Below, piece after piece: positions 25,609 through 36,282 of a stretch of 64,000 nucleotides of DNA; the first letter of the stretch is position 1, and every line of letters starts with the position of its first letter. The stretch is from Rhizobium oryzicola (GTDB taxonomy: Bacteria > Pseudomonadota > Alphaproteobacteria > Rhizobiales > Rhizobiaceae), in assembly GCF_030504645.1 (NCBI RefSeq), contig NZ_JAUKWQ010000004.1, positions 434,001 to 498,000 on the forward strand. Direction: 5' to 3'. The notes beneath the pieces are model-generated. The model saw only the letters and a list, made by a program, of their open reading frames with translations. It was not told the origin of the DNA and made no database searches. Both the position numbers and the translations under genes were made by a program.

Positions 25609-26352
25609 TTATCTTACCCATTGAAAGCCGTCGATCTGGATGTCCTGGCCCGTCACGAAATTTGGCTCGGCCGTCGCCAGGAAGGTCACGACACTGGCCA
25701 CGTCCTGCGGTGTGCCGACCCGCTTCATGGAAATGCCGGCAGCAAGTTGCGCTTCCCGCGCATCGATCATGGCATTCGAGCGCTCGGTCTTGATGACCCC
25801 GGGGCATACAGCATTCACCGCGATTTCGGGGCCGAGTTCCTTGGCGAGAGAGCGTGTGAGGCCGAGAATGCCTGCCTTGGCTGCTGTGTAGGAAAACTTG
25901 CTGACGGCGCTGGTGACGCCGCCCGTATGGGCGTTCATGGAAGACATGTTGATGATACGCCCGCCGCCATGGCGGCGCATCAGCGGCACCGACGGCTGGA
26001 TATAGTTGAAGGCGCCCTTGAGGTTGATGTCGATCGTGTCATCAAACTCTTCCTCGCTGATCTCCAGAATGCCCTTCGGCATCGGCCTGCCGGCATTGTT
26101 GAACAGAACGTCAAGACGTTGGAAGCCCGCATCAACCGCAGCAATGATATCTTTGGCCTTCTGGTGGTCGCGAACATCGGCAACAAAGGTCAACACCTGT
26201 TGACCGAGCGCCCATATTTCTCCGGCAGTGCGATCCAGATCCTCTTCAATGAGATCGACCAGCACAATGTCGAAGCCATTGCGGGCGAGGTCCAGTGCAC
26301 AGGCGCGACCGATGCCGCGCCCACTACCGGTGATCAGTGCAACCTTCGGCAT
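25609..26352 (-). CDS. Short-chain dehydrogenase/reductase
   Basis: A 247-aa classical SDR with the Rossmann motif TGSGRGIG (about 9-16), NNAG replaced by FNNAGRP, the catalytic YTAAKAG (Tyr-x3-Lys) and PG of VCPGVIKTE. Oxidation or reduction of a hydroxyl group using NAD(P) is expected. The ATG shares one base with the TAA of the hydrolase gene upstream (TAATG); the open frame above it is not used. With the aldehyde dehydrogenase it may process an alcohol or aldehyde released from the imported compound. Confidence 0.88.
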   Translation of the reverse strand: MPKVALITGSGRGIGRACALDLARNGFDIVLVDLIEEDLDRTAGEIWALGQQVLTFVADVRDHQKAKDIIAAVDAGFQRLDVLFNNAGRPMPKGILEISEEEFDDTIDINLKGAFNYIQPSVPLMRRHGGGRIINMSSMNAHTGGVTSAVSKFSYTAAKAGILGLTRSLAKELGPEIAVNAVCPGVIKTERSNAMIDAREAQLAAGISMKRVGTPQDVASVVTFLATAEPNFVTGQDIQIDGFQWVR

Positions 26353-27239
26353 TAGGCTTCCTCCGCAGCATCTTTCACATAGCGGGCGACATCTGCATGG
26401 GTGGCGAACCAAACGCCGTCATGCGACTGGATATGGCGGATCAGCTCTTCCAGGATGAAGATGCGCGAGCGATAGCCGGTGACGTGCGGATGCATGGTCA
26501 AAAGGAACAGACCGCCTTCCTGATAGGCACGGTCAAACTCCCGCTTGAAGATGTCGAGCACAGCCGGAGGCGGCGTGTACGGGCGATGGGCGGTAAAACG
26601 GTTCATGTTGAAATAGACCGCGTCATCGCGGATCCATTCGACCGGCAATTCCACGACGCCTGTCGCCTCGCCGTCCTCCAAGATCTCATAGGGATCGTCG
26701 TCGGCCATGAGGGAGGAGTCGTAGAGGAGCCCAAGTTCGCGCTCGATCTGCAGCGTGACCGGAGAAAAATCCCACGACGGTGTACGCATGCCGACCGGGC
26801 GAATGCCGGTGATCTTTTCCAGCGTATCCGCCGCGCGGAAATGCAGTTCGCGCTCCTTGTCCGGCGGCACTTGCGTGTTCACCTCGTGAATCCAGCCATG
26901 CAGGCCAATCTCATGACCTTCGGCGATCACCCGCTTCTGTTCTTCCGGATGCAGAAGGGCGGCAACGGCGGGCACGAAGAAGGTGGCGGGCACGCCGGCT
27001 GCCTTCAGCGTTTGCAGGATACGCGGCACGCCCATTCGATTGCCGTACTGGCCCCAGGACAGGCGTCCAATGGATTCGCCGCCATCGCGCAGTTCGTTCG
27101 TCTCATGGTCGCTGTCGAAGGAGAGCGCCACGGCGCAGCGCGCACCACCCTTCCACTGCTTCGGCTTCAAGGAGCGACCGGCGCGCACCTTGTTCACCCT
27201 GCCGCGCCAGGTCGCCTCATCCCATTCCCAAGGTTCCAT
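26352..27239 (-). CDS. Polysaccharide deacetylase-family hydrolase (PuuE/imidase-like)
   Basis: A 295-aa NodB-homology-domain protein without a signal peptide. Zinc ligands are seen as Asp44 and base Asp42 of SFDSDHE and His114/His118 of GLHGWIHE. The DSDHE form, with the MRTPSWDFSP and LTMHPHVTG motifs, is typical of the cytoplasmic branch that hydrolyses cyclic ureides and imides or peptidoglycan fragments (PuuE allantoinase, HpPgdA) instead of chitin. I start at ATG 27239, which has GAGGGAG upstream; ATG 27260 overlaps the importer stop but lacks a ribosome site. Context with amidohydrolases supports amide or imide cleavage. Confidence 0.82.
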   Translation of the reverse strand: MEPWEWDEATWRGRVNKVRAGRSLKPKQWKGGARCAVALSFDSDHETNELRDGGESIGRLSWGQYGNRMGVPRILQTLKAAGVPATFFVPAVAALLHPEEQKRVIAEGHEIGLHGWIHEVNTQVPPDKERELHFRAADTLEKITGIRPVGMRTPSWDFSPVTLQIERELGLLYDSSLMADDDPYEILEDGEATGVVELPVEWIRDDAVYFNMNRFTAHRPYTPPPAVLDIFKREFDRAYQEGGLFLLTMHPHVTGYRSRIFILEELIRHIQSHDGVWFATHADVARYVKDAAEEA

Positions 27240-27256
27240 CGGCTTCTCCCTCGTCA

Positions 27257-28956
<1,700 letters not shown>

Positions 28957-28960
<4 letters not shown>

Positions 28961-29835
28961 CGGCGAAGCCTCGGATTGAGCTGGTCGCGGATCTGGTCGC
29001 CGACCAGATTGAGCGAGACGATGAAAAGGATGAGCGCGACGCCGGGATAGATCGAAATCCAGTAACGGCCGGACAGCAGGTACTGGAAGCCGTTCGCAAT
29101 CAGCATGCCGAGCGAAGGCTCCGTCGGTGGCAGGCCCACGCCGAGGAAGGAGAGGGTGGCTTCCAGCGCAATCGCGCTCGCCACTTGTACCGTTCCCACC
29201 ACGATCAGCGGCGGCAGGGCGTTGGGCAGGATGTGCCGCAGCACCACGCGCCAATGGGAAAGCGGGATGGAAAGGGCCGCTTCCACATAGTCTTTCTGGC
29301 GTTCTGCGGATGCGGCACCGTGGGCCGTGCGTGCAAAATAGGCGTACTGCGCGAAGATCAGCGCCATGATCAGCTGGTAGCGGCCCTGGCCGAGAAGGGC
29401 GGCAATGACGAAGGCAAGCAGGATAGCGGGAAAGGAAAGCTGCAGATCAACGATGCGCATCACGATGCTTTCGAACCGTCCGCCGATATAGGCGGCGGCA
29501 CAACCCACCACCGCACCGATAACAAACGCGACGCCGCCGGCAATCACGCCCATCTGCAGCGAGATGCGCAGGCCGTAGAGGATCGCGGACAAAAGATCGC
29601 GCCCTTGCGAGTCTGTGCCCAGCCAATGCACATAGCCGCCGGTGCCGACATAGCCGGGCGCCCGCCTCGCATCCCGCAGCACCAGATTGGCGATGTCATA
29701 GGGATCCTGCGGTGCGACGAGCGGCGCAAGGATGGCGAGGAGCACGATCAACCCGACGACGACAGCGGCAAAGGCTGCGACCCGGTTGCGCGAGAATTCC
29801 CGCAGGAACTCGCCAAAAAGATTGTCCTCCCGCAT
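28957..29835 (-). CDS. Dipeptide-type ABC importer permease, DppC-like
   Basis: A 292-aa permease with a cytoplasmic amphipathic head (LFGEFLREFSRNRVAAFAAV), a first span, then the periplasmic loop HWLGTDSQGRDLLSAILYGL that is the family hallmark, and five more spans. The cytoplasmic EAA loop reads VEAALSIPLSHWRVVLRHIL. The ATG shares one base with the stop of the DppB-like gene (TGATG). Confidence 0.9.
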
Positions 29836-30806
29836 CAGCCACGTCCTTTCCGCAGGCGCGGATCCAGCACCGCATAGGTGAGATCCACGACGAGATTGAT
29901 GACAATGAAGAGAAGCGCGACCAGCATCAGATAGGCCACCATGACAGGCCGGTCGAGCGAGGTGATGCTGTCGATGATCAGCTTGCCAAGACCCGGCCAG
30001 GAGAAGATCGTTTCCGTGACCACGGCAAAGGCCAGCGTCGAGCCGAGTTCCAGACCGAAGACGGTAACAAGCGGAATAGATATGAGCCTGAGGACATGGC
30101 GGCTGAGAACCGTGAATTCGGATAGTCCCGCCGCACGCGCGAATTTCACCGTATCGCTCAGCATCAGCTCGCGCGTTCCGGCGCGCGCCAGCCGGATCAT
30201 CAGGGAGAATTTGAACAGCGCCAGATTGAGCGCCGGGAGCAGCATGTGCTGCAACCCGTCCAGTGTCAGGAAGCTGAACTCCACGCCGAACAGGCTGACG
30301 GTCGAACCGCGGCCACCGGCGGGCATGCAGCCGCATTGCACGGCAAACACCATGATCAACATCAGCCCGAACCAGAAGGTCGGCACCGAGAAGCCGAGGA
30401 TCGAGACGGCCATGATTGCGCGCGACACGATGCTATTCGGCCGATAACCGGCATAGACGCCGATCGGGATGCCGACGAGGCTGGCGAAGAGGACGGCGGC
30501 CAGCGTCAGTTCCAGCGTGGCGGGCAGACGCGACAGGATCAGCTGGCTGACCGGCATGTTATAGACGAAAGACTGGCCGAAATCGCCGCCGATCAGGCGA
30601 CGCAGAAAGACGAGATATTGCTGCCACAGGGGCAGGTCGAGGCCGTACTTAGCAATGACGGCCGCGCGAATGTCCTGTGTCGCATCTGGTGAAATAAGCA
30701 CGTCGATCGGATTGCCGACGGCGTATACGCCGCAGAAGACCAGTGCCGACATCGCCAGAACGACGATCAGTGCCTGCCAGAGCCTTTGCAGGAGAAAGAC
30801 CAGCAT
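29835..30806 (-). CDS. Dipeptide-type ABC importer permease, DppB-like
   Basis: A 323-aa permease starting MLVFLLQRLWQALIVVLAMS. The start is ATG 30806 because GGAGGAG lies 3 bases upstream, overlapping another in-frame ATG at 30818. GDFGQSFVYNMPV, LLPALNLALFKFSLMIRLAR and the late WPGLGKLIIDSI loop are the family's fixed points. It is the first importer gene of the leftward operon, after the creatininase-family gene. Confidence 0.9.
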   Translation of the reverse strand: MLVFLLQRLWQALIVVLAMSALVFCGVYAVGNPIDVLISPDATQDIRAAVIAKYGLDLPLWQQYLVFLRRLIGGDFGQSFVYNMPVSQLILSRLPATLELTLAAVLFASLVGIPIGVYAGYRPNSIVSRAIMAVSILGFSVPTFWFGLMLIMVFAVQCGCMPAGGRGSTVSLFGVEFSFLTLDGLQHMLLPALNLALFKFSLMIRLARAGTRELMLSDTVKFARAAGLSEFTVLSRHVLRLISIPLVTVFGLELGSTLAFAVVTETIFSWPGLGKLIIDSITSLDRPVMVAYLMLVALLFIVINLVVDLTYAVLDPRLRKGRG

Positions 30807-30864
30807 GCGCTCCTCCATTGTTGAGGTGACGGGCCGCTTTCACGGCCTCATTCACCGCCTGCGT

Positions 30865-31566
30865 TCAAAACCATTCGCCTTCCAGGAGTTCGCGCGTCTC
30901 CGAGACGGCAACATCCCAGATGGCCAGCATGTCGCTGTCCGGCCGCTGATAGAGGCCGTGATAGTTTCCATCGCCCAGGAGCTCGCGCTTGGCCCCTGCG
31001 CCAATGCGGGCGAGTTTCGCAAAATCCACCTTCGGCTTGGAGGTCGTCGGCTGACGCGGATCGTCGGTGCGCGTCCAGGGAAAGTTTTCCATCCAGGAGG
31101 CATGCGAGGCGGCCGGATCGATCTCCAGCACCTTGGCCATGGTCTTCGGCGCGCGCCACCAGTCGTGGAATTTGACGGAACACTCGGGGTGATCGTTCAG
31201 CCATTCCGAGATGACGGTCGTGGCCGGCACATTGCCGCCATGGCCGTTGACAATGAGGATGCGTTTGAAGCCAGAGCGCGCCATGCTGTCGAGCAGGTCC
31301 CGGATCACGCCAATATAGGTGGCCAGCGACAGCGTCAGCGTGCCGGGATAGCGCGCAAACGAAGAAGCCAGGCCATAGGGCAGGACTGGAAAGACGGGGA
31401 TGCCGAGCGGTGCGGCGGCGTCGACGCTCACCCGTTCCGCCAGAATCATGTCGGTCGCAAGGCTCAGATAGGCGTGCTGCTCGACGCTGCCGATCGGCAG
31501 AATGCAGCGATCATCCGCCTTGGCGCGCTCTTCCGCCTGCATCCAGTTCATGTCTGCGATCTTCAA
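30865..31566 (-). CDS. Creatininase-family amidohydrolase
   Basis: A 233-aa cytoplasmic metal-dependent amidohydrolase. The metal-site motifs are GSVEQHAYLSLATD at about 26-39, FARYPGTLTLS, and NGHGGN at 107-112. Members open creatinine or related cyclic or formyl amides. I choose the TTG start at 31566: a full AAGGAGGT stands 4 bases upstream, whereas the GTG at 31587 lies above that site. The protein then begins MKIADMNW as homologues do. It heads the leftward operon and faces the MarR regulator. Confidence 0.85.
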   Translation of the reverse strand: MKIADMNWMQAEERAKADDRCILPIGSVEQHAYLSLATDMILAERVSVDAAAPLGIPVFPVLPYGLASSFARYPGTLTLSLATYIGVIRDLLDSMARSGFKRILIVNGHGGNVPATTVISEWLNDHPECSVKFHDWWRAPKTMAKVLEIDPAASHASWMENFPWTRTDDPRQPTTSKPKVDFAKLARIGAGAKRELLGDGNYHGLYQRPDSDMLAIWDVAVSETRELLEGEWF

Positions 31567-31674
31567 TCCGACCTCCTTATTCTCCACGTCCGCCTTGGCG
31601 TGAAAGAATATTCTGTTTTTTGCTCAAGCGCACAAAAATTATGCCTTTCTGGGCGGTGGCGCCACAAAAAGCAA

Positions 31675-31745
31675 AGTTCCATACGGGACTAAAAAAAGAA
31701 ATTGACAGCCAATATATCTGCCGTCAAGTTCCATATGAGACTAAA
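31675..31745. promoter_or_regulatory. Two MarR-type operators between creatininase and MarR genes
   Basis: The 19-bp sequence AGTTCCATAYGRGACTAAA occurs at 31675-31693 and 31727-31745 (17 of 19 identical, 52 bp apart, close to five turns). Each begins with an imperfect 16-bp dyad (12 of 16 positions symmetric, AGT..CATATG..ACT in the second). TTGACA (31702-31707) lies between the copies. This arrangement in a divergent promoter region strongly suggests binding by the adjacent MarR-family protein. Confidence 0.65.
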
Positions 31746-31785
31746 TTGTGGCCGATTGCCCAAAGGTGCTGACGCAGTGTCCAGT

Positions 31786-32337
31786 ATGGAAAAGCCCTTC
31801 AGTGATCTTCTCAAAGCCGGTGGACAGGCCGCGGCGGGTAGTCATGGCGTGGAAGATCTCGTGGCGGTCAAGCTGTGGAGCAATCCTTGCTGGCTGTCCT
31901 TCCGGATCAACTTTCTGGCGCTTCAGTTCAACGAGCCAATCTACCGGTTCATTGAAAAGGAGTTCGGCTTGCAGCGCCCCGAATATGTGGTGCTCTACTC
32001 GCTTGGCCTGTGCGACGGACTGACCGCCAGCGCCATCTGCAGTTCGTCAGGCTTTCCCAAGAACACCATCAGCCGCGCCATCCAGCGGCTGATCGATAAG
32101 AATATCATTCGCCGAGAAATCGATCCGGCGGATTTGCGCAGCTTCGTCCTTTACGTCACCGACGAAGGGCGGCGGATCGTTGATGGAACTTTGCAGCCGA
32201 TGGTGGACCGAGAGAAGGTCATGCTTTCCGGTCTCACGGCTGCCGAACAGCTCATGTTGTCGGAACTGTTGGCAAAGGTCGTCGTGGATTCCCCAAATTG
32301 GCCAACAATCATAAACTCAGAGGAGAACGAAGAATGA
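31786..32337 (+). CDS. MarR-family transcriptional regulator
   Basis: A winged-helix regulator of about 183 aa. The core runs EFGLQRPEYVVLYSLGLCDG, then ICSSSGFPKNTISRAIQRLI (recognition helix) and the wing IRREIDPADLRSFVLYVTDEG, the MarR signature. The start is uncertain: ATG 31786 gives the most normal length, while ATG 31735 or GTG 31777 are possible. It is divergent from the amidohydrolase/importer operon and its stop overlaps the next gene as ATGA, so it is co-transcribed with the binding protein. It probably represses both directions through the paired sites upstream. Confidence 0.85.
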   Translation: MEKPFSDLLKAGGQAAAGSHGVEDLVAVKLWSNPCWLSFRINFLALQFNEPIYRFIEKEFGLQRPEYVVLYSLGLCDGLTASAICSSSGFPKNTISRAIQRLIDKNIIRREIDPADLRSFVLYVTDEGRRIVDGTLQPMVDREKVMLSGLTAAEQLMLSELLAKVVVDSPNWPTIINSEENEE

Positions 32338-33926
32338 GTGCCTTGACTATCGCGCGCTCGGCCGCCCTGGCGGCCGTCTTGCTGGGAAGCGTTTCATCTG
32401 CGGCTTTTGCAGCCGATCTCACCATCGGCGTTCGCGCCGGTCCCCTCTCGGTCGATCCCGATTTTACCGCTGCCGGCACGCATGCGGAAGCGGTGAAGCA
32501 CATCTTCGATACGCTGATCAAATCCGGCAACAACCTGCAACTGGAGCCGGGCCTTGCGGAAAGCTGGCAGGCAATTGACAACACCACCTGGGAATTCAAG
32601 CTGCGCAAGGGCGTCAAATTCCATGATGGTTCGGACTTTACCGCCGAAGACGTGAAGTTCTCGATCGAGCGCATCCCGCGCGTTGCCGGCCCCAACCCCA
32701 CCACCATCTATGTTCGCCGCGTAGCGGGCATCGAGATCGTCGATCCCTACACGATCCGCATCAAGACCGATGGGCCTGCCCCCAATCTGCCGAACGACTT
32801 CATCCGCCTCTTCATCGTCTCGCATGTCGCAGCGAAGGATTTTTCCGATACGCCGGAGCATGCGGCGGAAGGCTTCAACTCAGGCAAGGCTGCCATCGGC
32901 ACCGGCCCTTACAAGTTCGTGTCCTGGACGCCGAAAGAGTCGCTCGTCTTGGCCAAGTTCGATGGCTATTGGGGCGGGGCTGAGCCGTGGGACAAGGTGA
33001 TCCGCAAGGAAATTCCAAATGATGCCGCCCGCGTTGCGCAGTTGAAGGCGGGCCAGGTCGATATCATCGCCCGCATCCCATCCTCCGACGTTCCGACGCT
33101 GGAAAAGGATGCCAATCTCAAGGTTGTTCGCCAGGATAGCGTCTATCTGTTCAACATCAGCTTCGATTTCCGCGACAAGTCCCCGCAGATTTCGGGCAAG
33201 GACGGCAAGCCGCTCGACAAGAACCCCTTCAAGGATCCGAAGGTGCGCGAGGCCTTCGATCTCGCCATCGACCGCGAGGCGATTACTGAGGTTGCGATGG
33301 AAGGCCTGGGCACGCCTCAGTCCCAATTAGTGACACCGAACATCTTCGGCTACAACAAGGCGATCAAGGTCACCAAGCCTGATGTGGCCAAGGCGAAGAA
33401 GCTTTTGGCGGAAGCCGGCTATCCCAACGGCTTCAAGGTCGTCTTCTCCTTCACCAATGACCGCCTGCCCGGCGACAAGGATGTCGGCACCACCATCGCC
33501 CAGATGCTGTCCGCCATCGGCGTTCAGGTGGAAGCGAACGCGCAGCCGGGTGCCGTGTTCTTCCCGGCCAATACGCGAGGCGATTACACGCTGACCATGT
33601 CGGGCTGGGGCACGCTGACGGGCGAGTCCAACTACACGCTGTCGTCGCTGGTTCACACCAACGACCCGAAGACCAAGCTTGGTGCCTTCAATATCCGTGG
33701 CTATTCCAACCCTGAAATGGACAAGCTGATCGAGGCTGCCGCGGTCGAGATGGATAGCGCCAAGCGCGACAAGCTGCTGCAGGATGCCAACCTGCTGGTT
33801 TCGACCGATCGCCCGAACCTTTCGATCGCCTCGGTCGTCAGCGCCTGGGGCATGAAGAAGGGCATCACCATCGTCCCGCGTTCTGACGAAGATACGCTGG
33901 CGACCAATATTCGTCCGGCCAAGTAA
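32334..33926 (+). CDS. Dipeptide-type ABC importer substrate-binding protein
   Basis: A 530-aa periplasmic family-5 binding protein (DppA/OppA type). Signal peptide MSALTIARSAALAAVLLGSV ends at AAFAADL; the ATG has GAGGAG upstream and overlaps the MarR stop. The domain has the family landmarks LAESWQAIDNTTWEFKLRKG and VKFHDGSDFTAEDVKFSIER. It is separated from its probable permeases and ATPase, which are read leftward from 30806. No other binding protein of this type lies near, so the two halves of the divergent unit should form one importer. The ligand is unknown, perhaps a peptide-like amide. Confidence 0.9.
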   Translation: MSALTIARSAALAAVLLGSVSSAAFAADLTIGVRAGPLSVDPDFTAAGTHAEAVKHIFDTLIKSGNNLQLEPGLAESWQAIDNTTWEFKLRKGVKFHDGSDFTAEDVKFSIERIPRVAGPNPTTIYVRRVAGIEIVDPYTIRIKTDGPAPNLPNDFIRLFIVSHVAAKDFSDTPEHAAEGFNSGKAAIGTGPYKFVSWTPKESLVLAKFDGYWGGAEPWDKVIRKEIPNDAARVAQLKAGQVDIIARIPSSDVPTLEKDANLKVVRQDSVYLFNISFDFRDKSPQISGKDGKPLDKNPFKDPKVREAFDLAIDREAITEVAMEGLGTPQSQLVTPNIFGYNKAIKVTKPDVAKAKKLLAEAGYPNGFKVVFSFTNDRLPGDKDVGTTIAQMLSAIGVQVEANAQPGAVFFPANTRGDYTLTMSGWGTLTGESNYTLSSLVHTNDPKTKLGAFNIRGYSNPEMDKLIEAAAVEMDSAKRDKLLQDANLLVSTDRPNLSIASVVSAWGMKKGITIVPRSDEDTLATNIRPAK

Positions 33927-33935
33927 ACTGTGACA

Positions 33936-33958
33936 GGGCGGGAAACCATTTCCCGCCC
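33936..33958 (+). terminator. Strong stem-loop after the binding-protein gene
   Basis: A perfect 10-bp stem (GGGCGGGAAA / TTTCCCGCCC) with a 3-base loop, followed by TTTC, starts 10 bases after the stop. It is an intrinsic terminator or an attenuator that lowers expression of the peptidase gene behind it. Confidence 0.7.
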
Positions 33959-33988
33959 TTTCGATGACACGTGGAAAGAGGAATGCAG

Positions 33989-34942
33989 ATGAGCAAGATC
34001 GCGCTCGCAATTCACGGTGGCTGTGGCGTCATGGCCAAGCTGGACCTGACCGAAGAGGAATGGCAGGCAGCCCGGGCGGATCTGGCACGTGCGCTGAAGG
34101 CTGGCTGGTCGATCCTCACCAACGGCGGCAGCGCGCTCGATGCCGTGGAAGCGGCCGTTGTTGTCATGGAAGACTCACCGCATTTCAATGCGGGCTATGG
34201 CGCAGCGCTCAATACGGATGGCGAGCATGATCTCGATGCCTCGATCATGGACGGTCGTGATCTCGGTGCCGGTGCGGTGACGCTGGTGCGGCGCATCCGC
34301 AATCCCATCAAGGCCGCGCGCAAGGTGATGGAAGCAGGTGACGCCGTGCTTCTCGGCGGCGATGCCGCAGACCGCTTCGCTGCGAACGCCGGTCTTGAGA
34401 TTGTCGAGCGGACCTATTTCACCACAGAACGCCGCAGAAAGGCTCTGGCGGCCATGAAAGCGCATGCGGCAGCCGGCACGGCAGCAAAGGCGAGCGAAGC
34501 GGAAAAGCACGGAACCGTCGGCGCCGTCGCGCTCGATGCTGGTGGCAATCTGGCTGCAGCGACGTCGACCGGCGGCTACAACAACAAGCCTGCGGGTCGC
34601 ATTGGCGATACGCCGATCGTCGGTGCCGGCACTTATGCCCGCAACGGTCACTGCGCGGTGTCGGGAACCGGCAAGGGCGAGTTTTTTATCCGCTATGCCG
34701 TCGGCCACGAGGTTGCAAGCCGGATGCGTTATCTGGGCGAGGGGTTGGATGCCGCTGCGTCCAAGGTCATCCACGAGGATCTGAAGCCGCACAATATTGG
34801 CGCGGGTCTGGTCGCTGTCGGCGCCGATGGCTCGATCAGCGCGCCCTACAATACCGATGGCATGTTCCGCGGTTGGGTCCTTACCGATGGCCGCGCCTTT
34901 GTCGGCTCGCATTCTGAGGTCTTTGAGGTCGAGACACTCTGA
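33989..34942 (+). CDS. Isoaspartyl peptidase / L-asparaginase (Ntn hydrolase)
   Basis: A 317-aa plant-type asparaginase of the N-terminal nucleophile family. It is made as a precursor that self-cleaves before Thr176 (HGTVGAVALD); the Thr then attacks beta-aspartyl peptides or asparagine. The glycine-rich stabilisation loop and STGGYNNKPAGRIGD (substrate carboxylate site) are intact. ATG 33989 has AGAGGA upstream; ATG 33983 is an alternative. It ends the rightward unit with MarR and the binding protein, which suggests that the imported compound contains a beta-aspartyl or similar amide bond. Confidence 0.9.
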   Translation: MSKIALAIHGGCGVMAKLDLTEEEWQAARADLARALKAGWSILTNGGSALDAVEAAVVVMEDSPHFNAGYGAALNTDGEHDLDASIMDGRDLGAGAVTLVRRIRNPIKAARKVMEAGDAVLLGGDAADRFAANAGLEIVERTYFTTERRRKALAAMKAHAAAGTAAKASEAEKHGTVGAVALDAGGNLAAATSTGGYNNKPAGRIGDTPIVGAGTYARNGHCAVSGTGKGEFFIRYAVGHEVASRMRYLGEGLDAAASKVIHEDLKPHNIGAGLVAVGADGSISAPYNTDGMFRGWVLTDGRAFVGSHSEVFEVETL

Positions 34943-35095
34943 GATCCCCCGTTTTGCGCTGTTTCGCCTAGCTCTGATGTGTCGCTTCCATTCACGCCAC
35001 TTTGTGGCTTGGATGGCCAGATAGCCGGAAGGCAGCCATCGCCGCGGATCGCAGCCCCGACACTAGCCGCGGTGGTGGCCAACAGTGAGATCGCT

Positions 35096-36214
35096 CTAGG
35101 TGAGCGATTTCCCGTGCCGCTCCATGCTTTCAAGCAGGGGTGTCGTGCTGGCGCCCGGCTGTTGAGGACGCAGGAATATGCCGTCTTTCACATGCGCAGG
35201 CTCGTGGAAGTGATCCTTGATCCAGGGGATGTATTCGAGGATCGTCGAGGCCGGATGCCAGTAGCTCAGGTGCACATGCACCTGGCTCATCTCGCCCGCA
35301 TGCGGGACCACCGGCAAGCGGTTCGCCAGCGCCAGATCAGCCACCTGGATATATTCGGTGATCCCGCCAAGCCGCGTGACATCCGGCTGGACGTAATGCA
35401 CGGCACCCGCATTGATGAAGGTCCGGAAGGCATCAACGGTGTAGAGTTGTTCGCCCAGCGCCACCGGAATGGCGGTGTTGCGGGCCAGCGCCGTATGGCT
35501 TGCGACATCGTCATACCACATGGGTTCCTCGAACCAGTAGATATCGAGATCCTTCGCCCGCGCGCAAAACCGCTGGCAGGTCGGCAGATCCCATCGCCCG
35601 TTGGCGTCGATTGCGATGCGGACACGGTGACCCAAACGCTTGCGCACCGCTTCCAGCCGCTCGATATCCGTGTTGGGGTCGTCGTGTCCAACCTTGATCT
35701 TGATGCGCGTAAAGCCTTCCTCTTCGACTGCACGTGCGGAGCCGGCAACGAGAGCGTCCTTCGAGAAGGACAGCCAGCCGATATCCGTATTATAGGCTTC
35801 GAGGGCGTCGGTCCGCGCACCACCCAGCAGCGCCCAGAGCGGCAGGCCAGCCTTTTTCGCCGCCAGATCCCACAGCGCCACATCGACTGCGGCCAGCGCC
35901 AGATGGGTAATGCCCGCACGCCCAACCCATTGAAGGGCCGGATATCGCGCAAGTTTCGTCCAGAGGCGCTGATGGTCGGCTGCATCCTCGCCTATCAGCA
36001 GCGGCGCGTAACAGTCCCGGATGCAAGACGTGATCAGCCGGTCGGAGGCGAGATGCGCATGGGTTCCGGTAAAGCCATAGCCTTCCAACCCATCCGAGGT
36101 GGTGATCTTCGCACCCACCACGCCCCAATGGGTAATGCTGTGGGTGGAATCGGAAATCGAATCCGAGGTGAGCGGCAAATGCAGGATGAACGGTTCGACA
36201 GCGGTAATCTTCAT
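35096..36214 (-). CDS. Mandelate racemase/muconate lactonizing-type enzyme
   Basis: A 372-aa enolase-superfamily enzyme of the mandelate racemase subgroup. The general base pair is visible: Lys of the KxK strand (RIKIKVG) on one side and the His of VPHAGEM with its Asp partner on the other. Metal ligands are Asp of AIDANGRWD, Glu of WFEEPMWYD and Glu of LGEQLYT. Racemisation or syn-dehydration of a sugar acid or hydroxy acid is expected. It is leftward, behind a GntR regulator with an unusual architecture. The 153 bp before the convergent peptidase gene contain no gene. Confidence 0.85.
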   Translation of the reverse strand: MKITAVEPFILHLPLTSDSISDSTHSITHWGVVGAKITTSDGLEGYGFTGTHAHLASDRLITSCIRDCYAPLLIGEDAADHQRLWTKLARYPALQWVGRAGITHLALAAVDVALWDLAAKKAGLPLWALLGGARTDALEAYNTDIGWLSFSKDALVAGSARAVEEEGFTRIKIKVGHDDPNTDIERLEAVRKRLGHRVRIAIDANGRWDLPTCQRFCARAKDLDIYWFEEPMWYDDVASHTALARNTAIPVALGEQLYTVDAFRTFINAGAVHYVQPDVTRLGGITEYIQVADLALANRLPVVPHAGEMSQVHVHLSYWHPASTILEYIPWIKDHFHEPAHVKDGIFLRPQQPGASTTPLLESMERHGKSLT

Positions 36215-36282
36215 GGCGGGTCCTCCTCCCGTGCGCCTCTTGCTTAGTTCGGGTGAGCGCAGGACCCGGCTTACGGGAATGG

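Noticed and set aside
28961..29254. Extended N-terminus for the fused Dpp ATPase
   Set aside because: The extra 98 codons lie inside the DppC-like gene and read as low-complexity Arg/Ala/Pro; ATG 28960 with a 4-base overlap is the normal start.
34943..35095. Possible gene or terminator in the convergent gap
   Set aside because: CCGCGG motifs occur twice but do not form a convincing hairpin with a T-run, and no frame looks coding.
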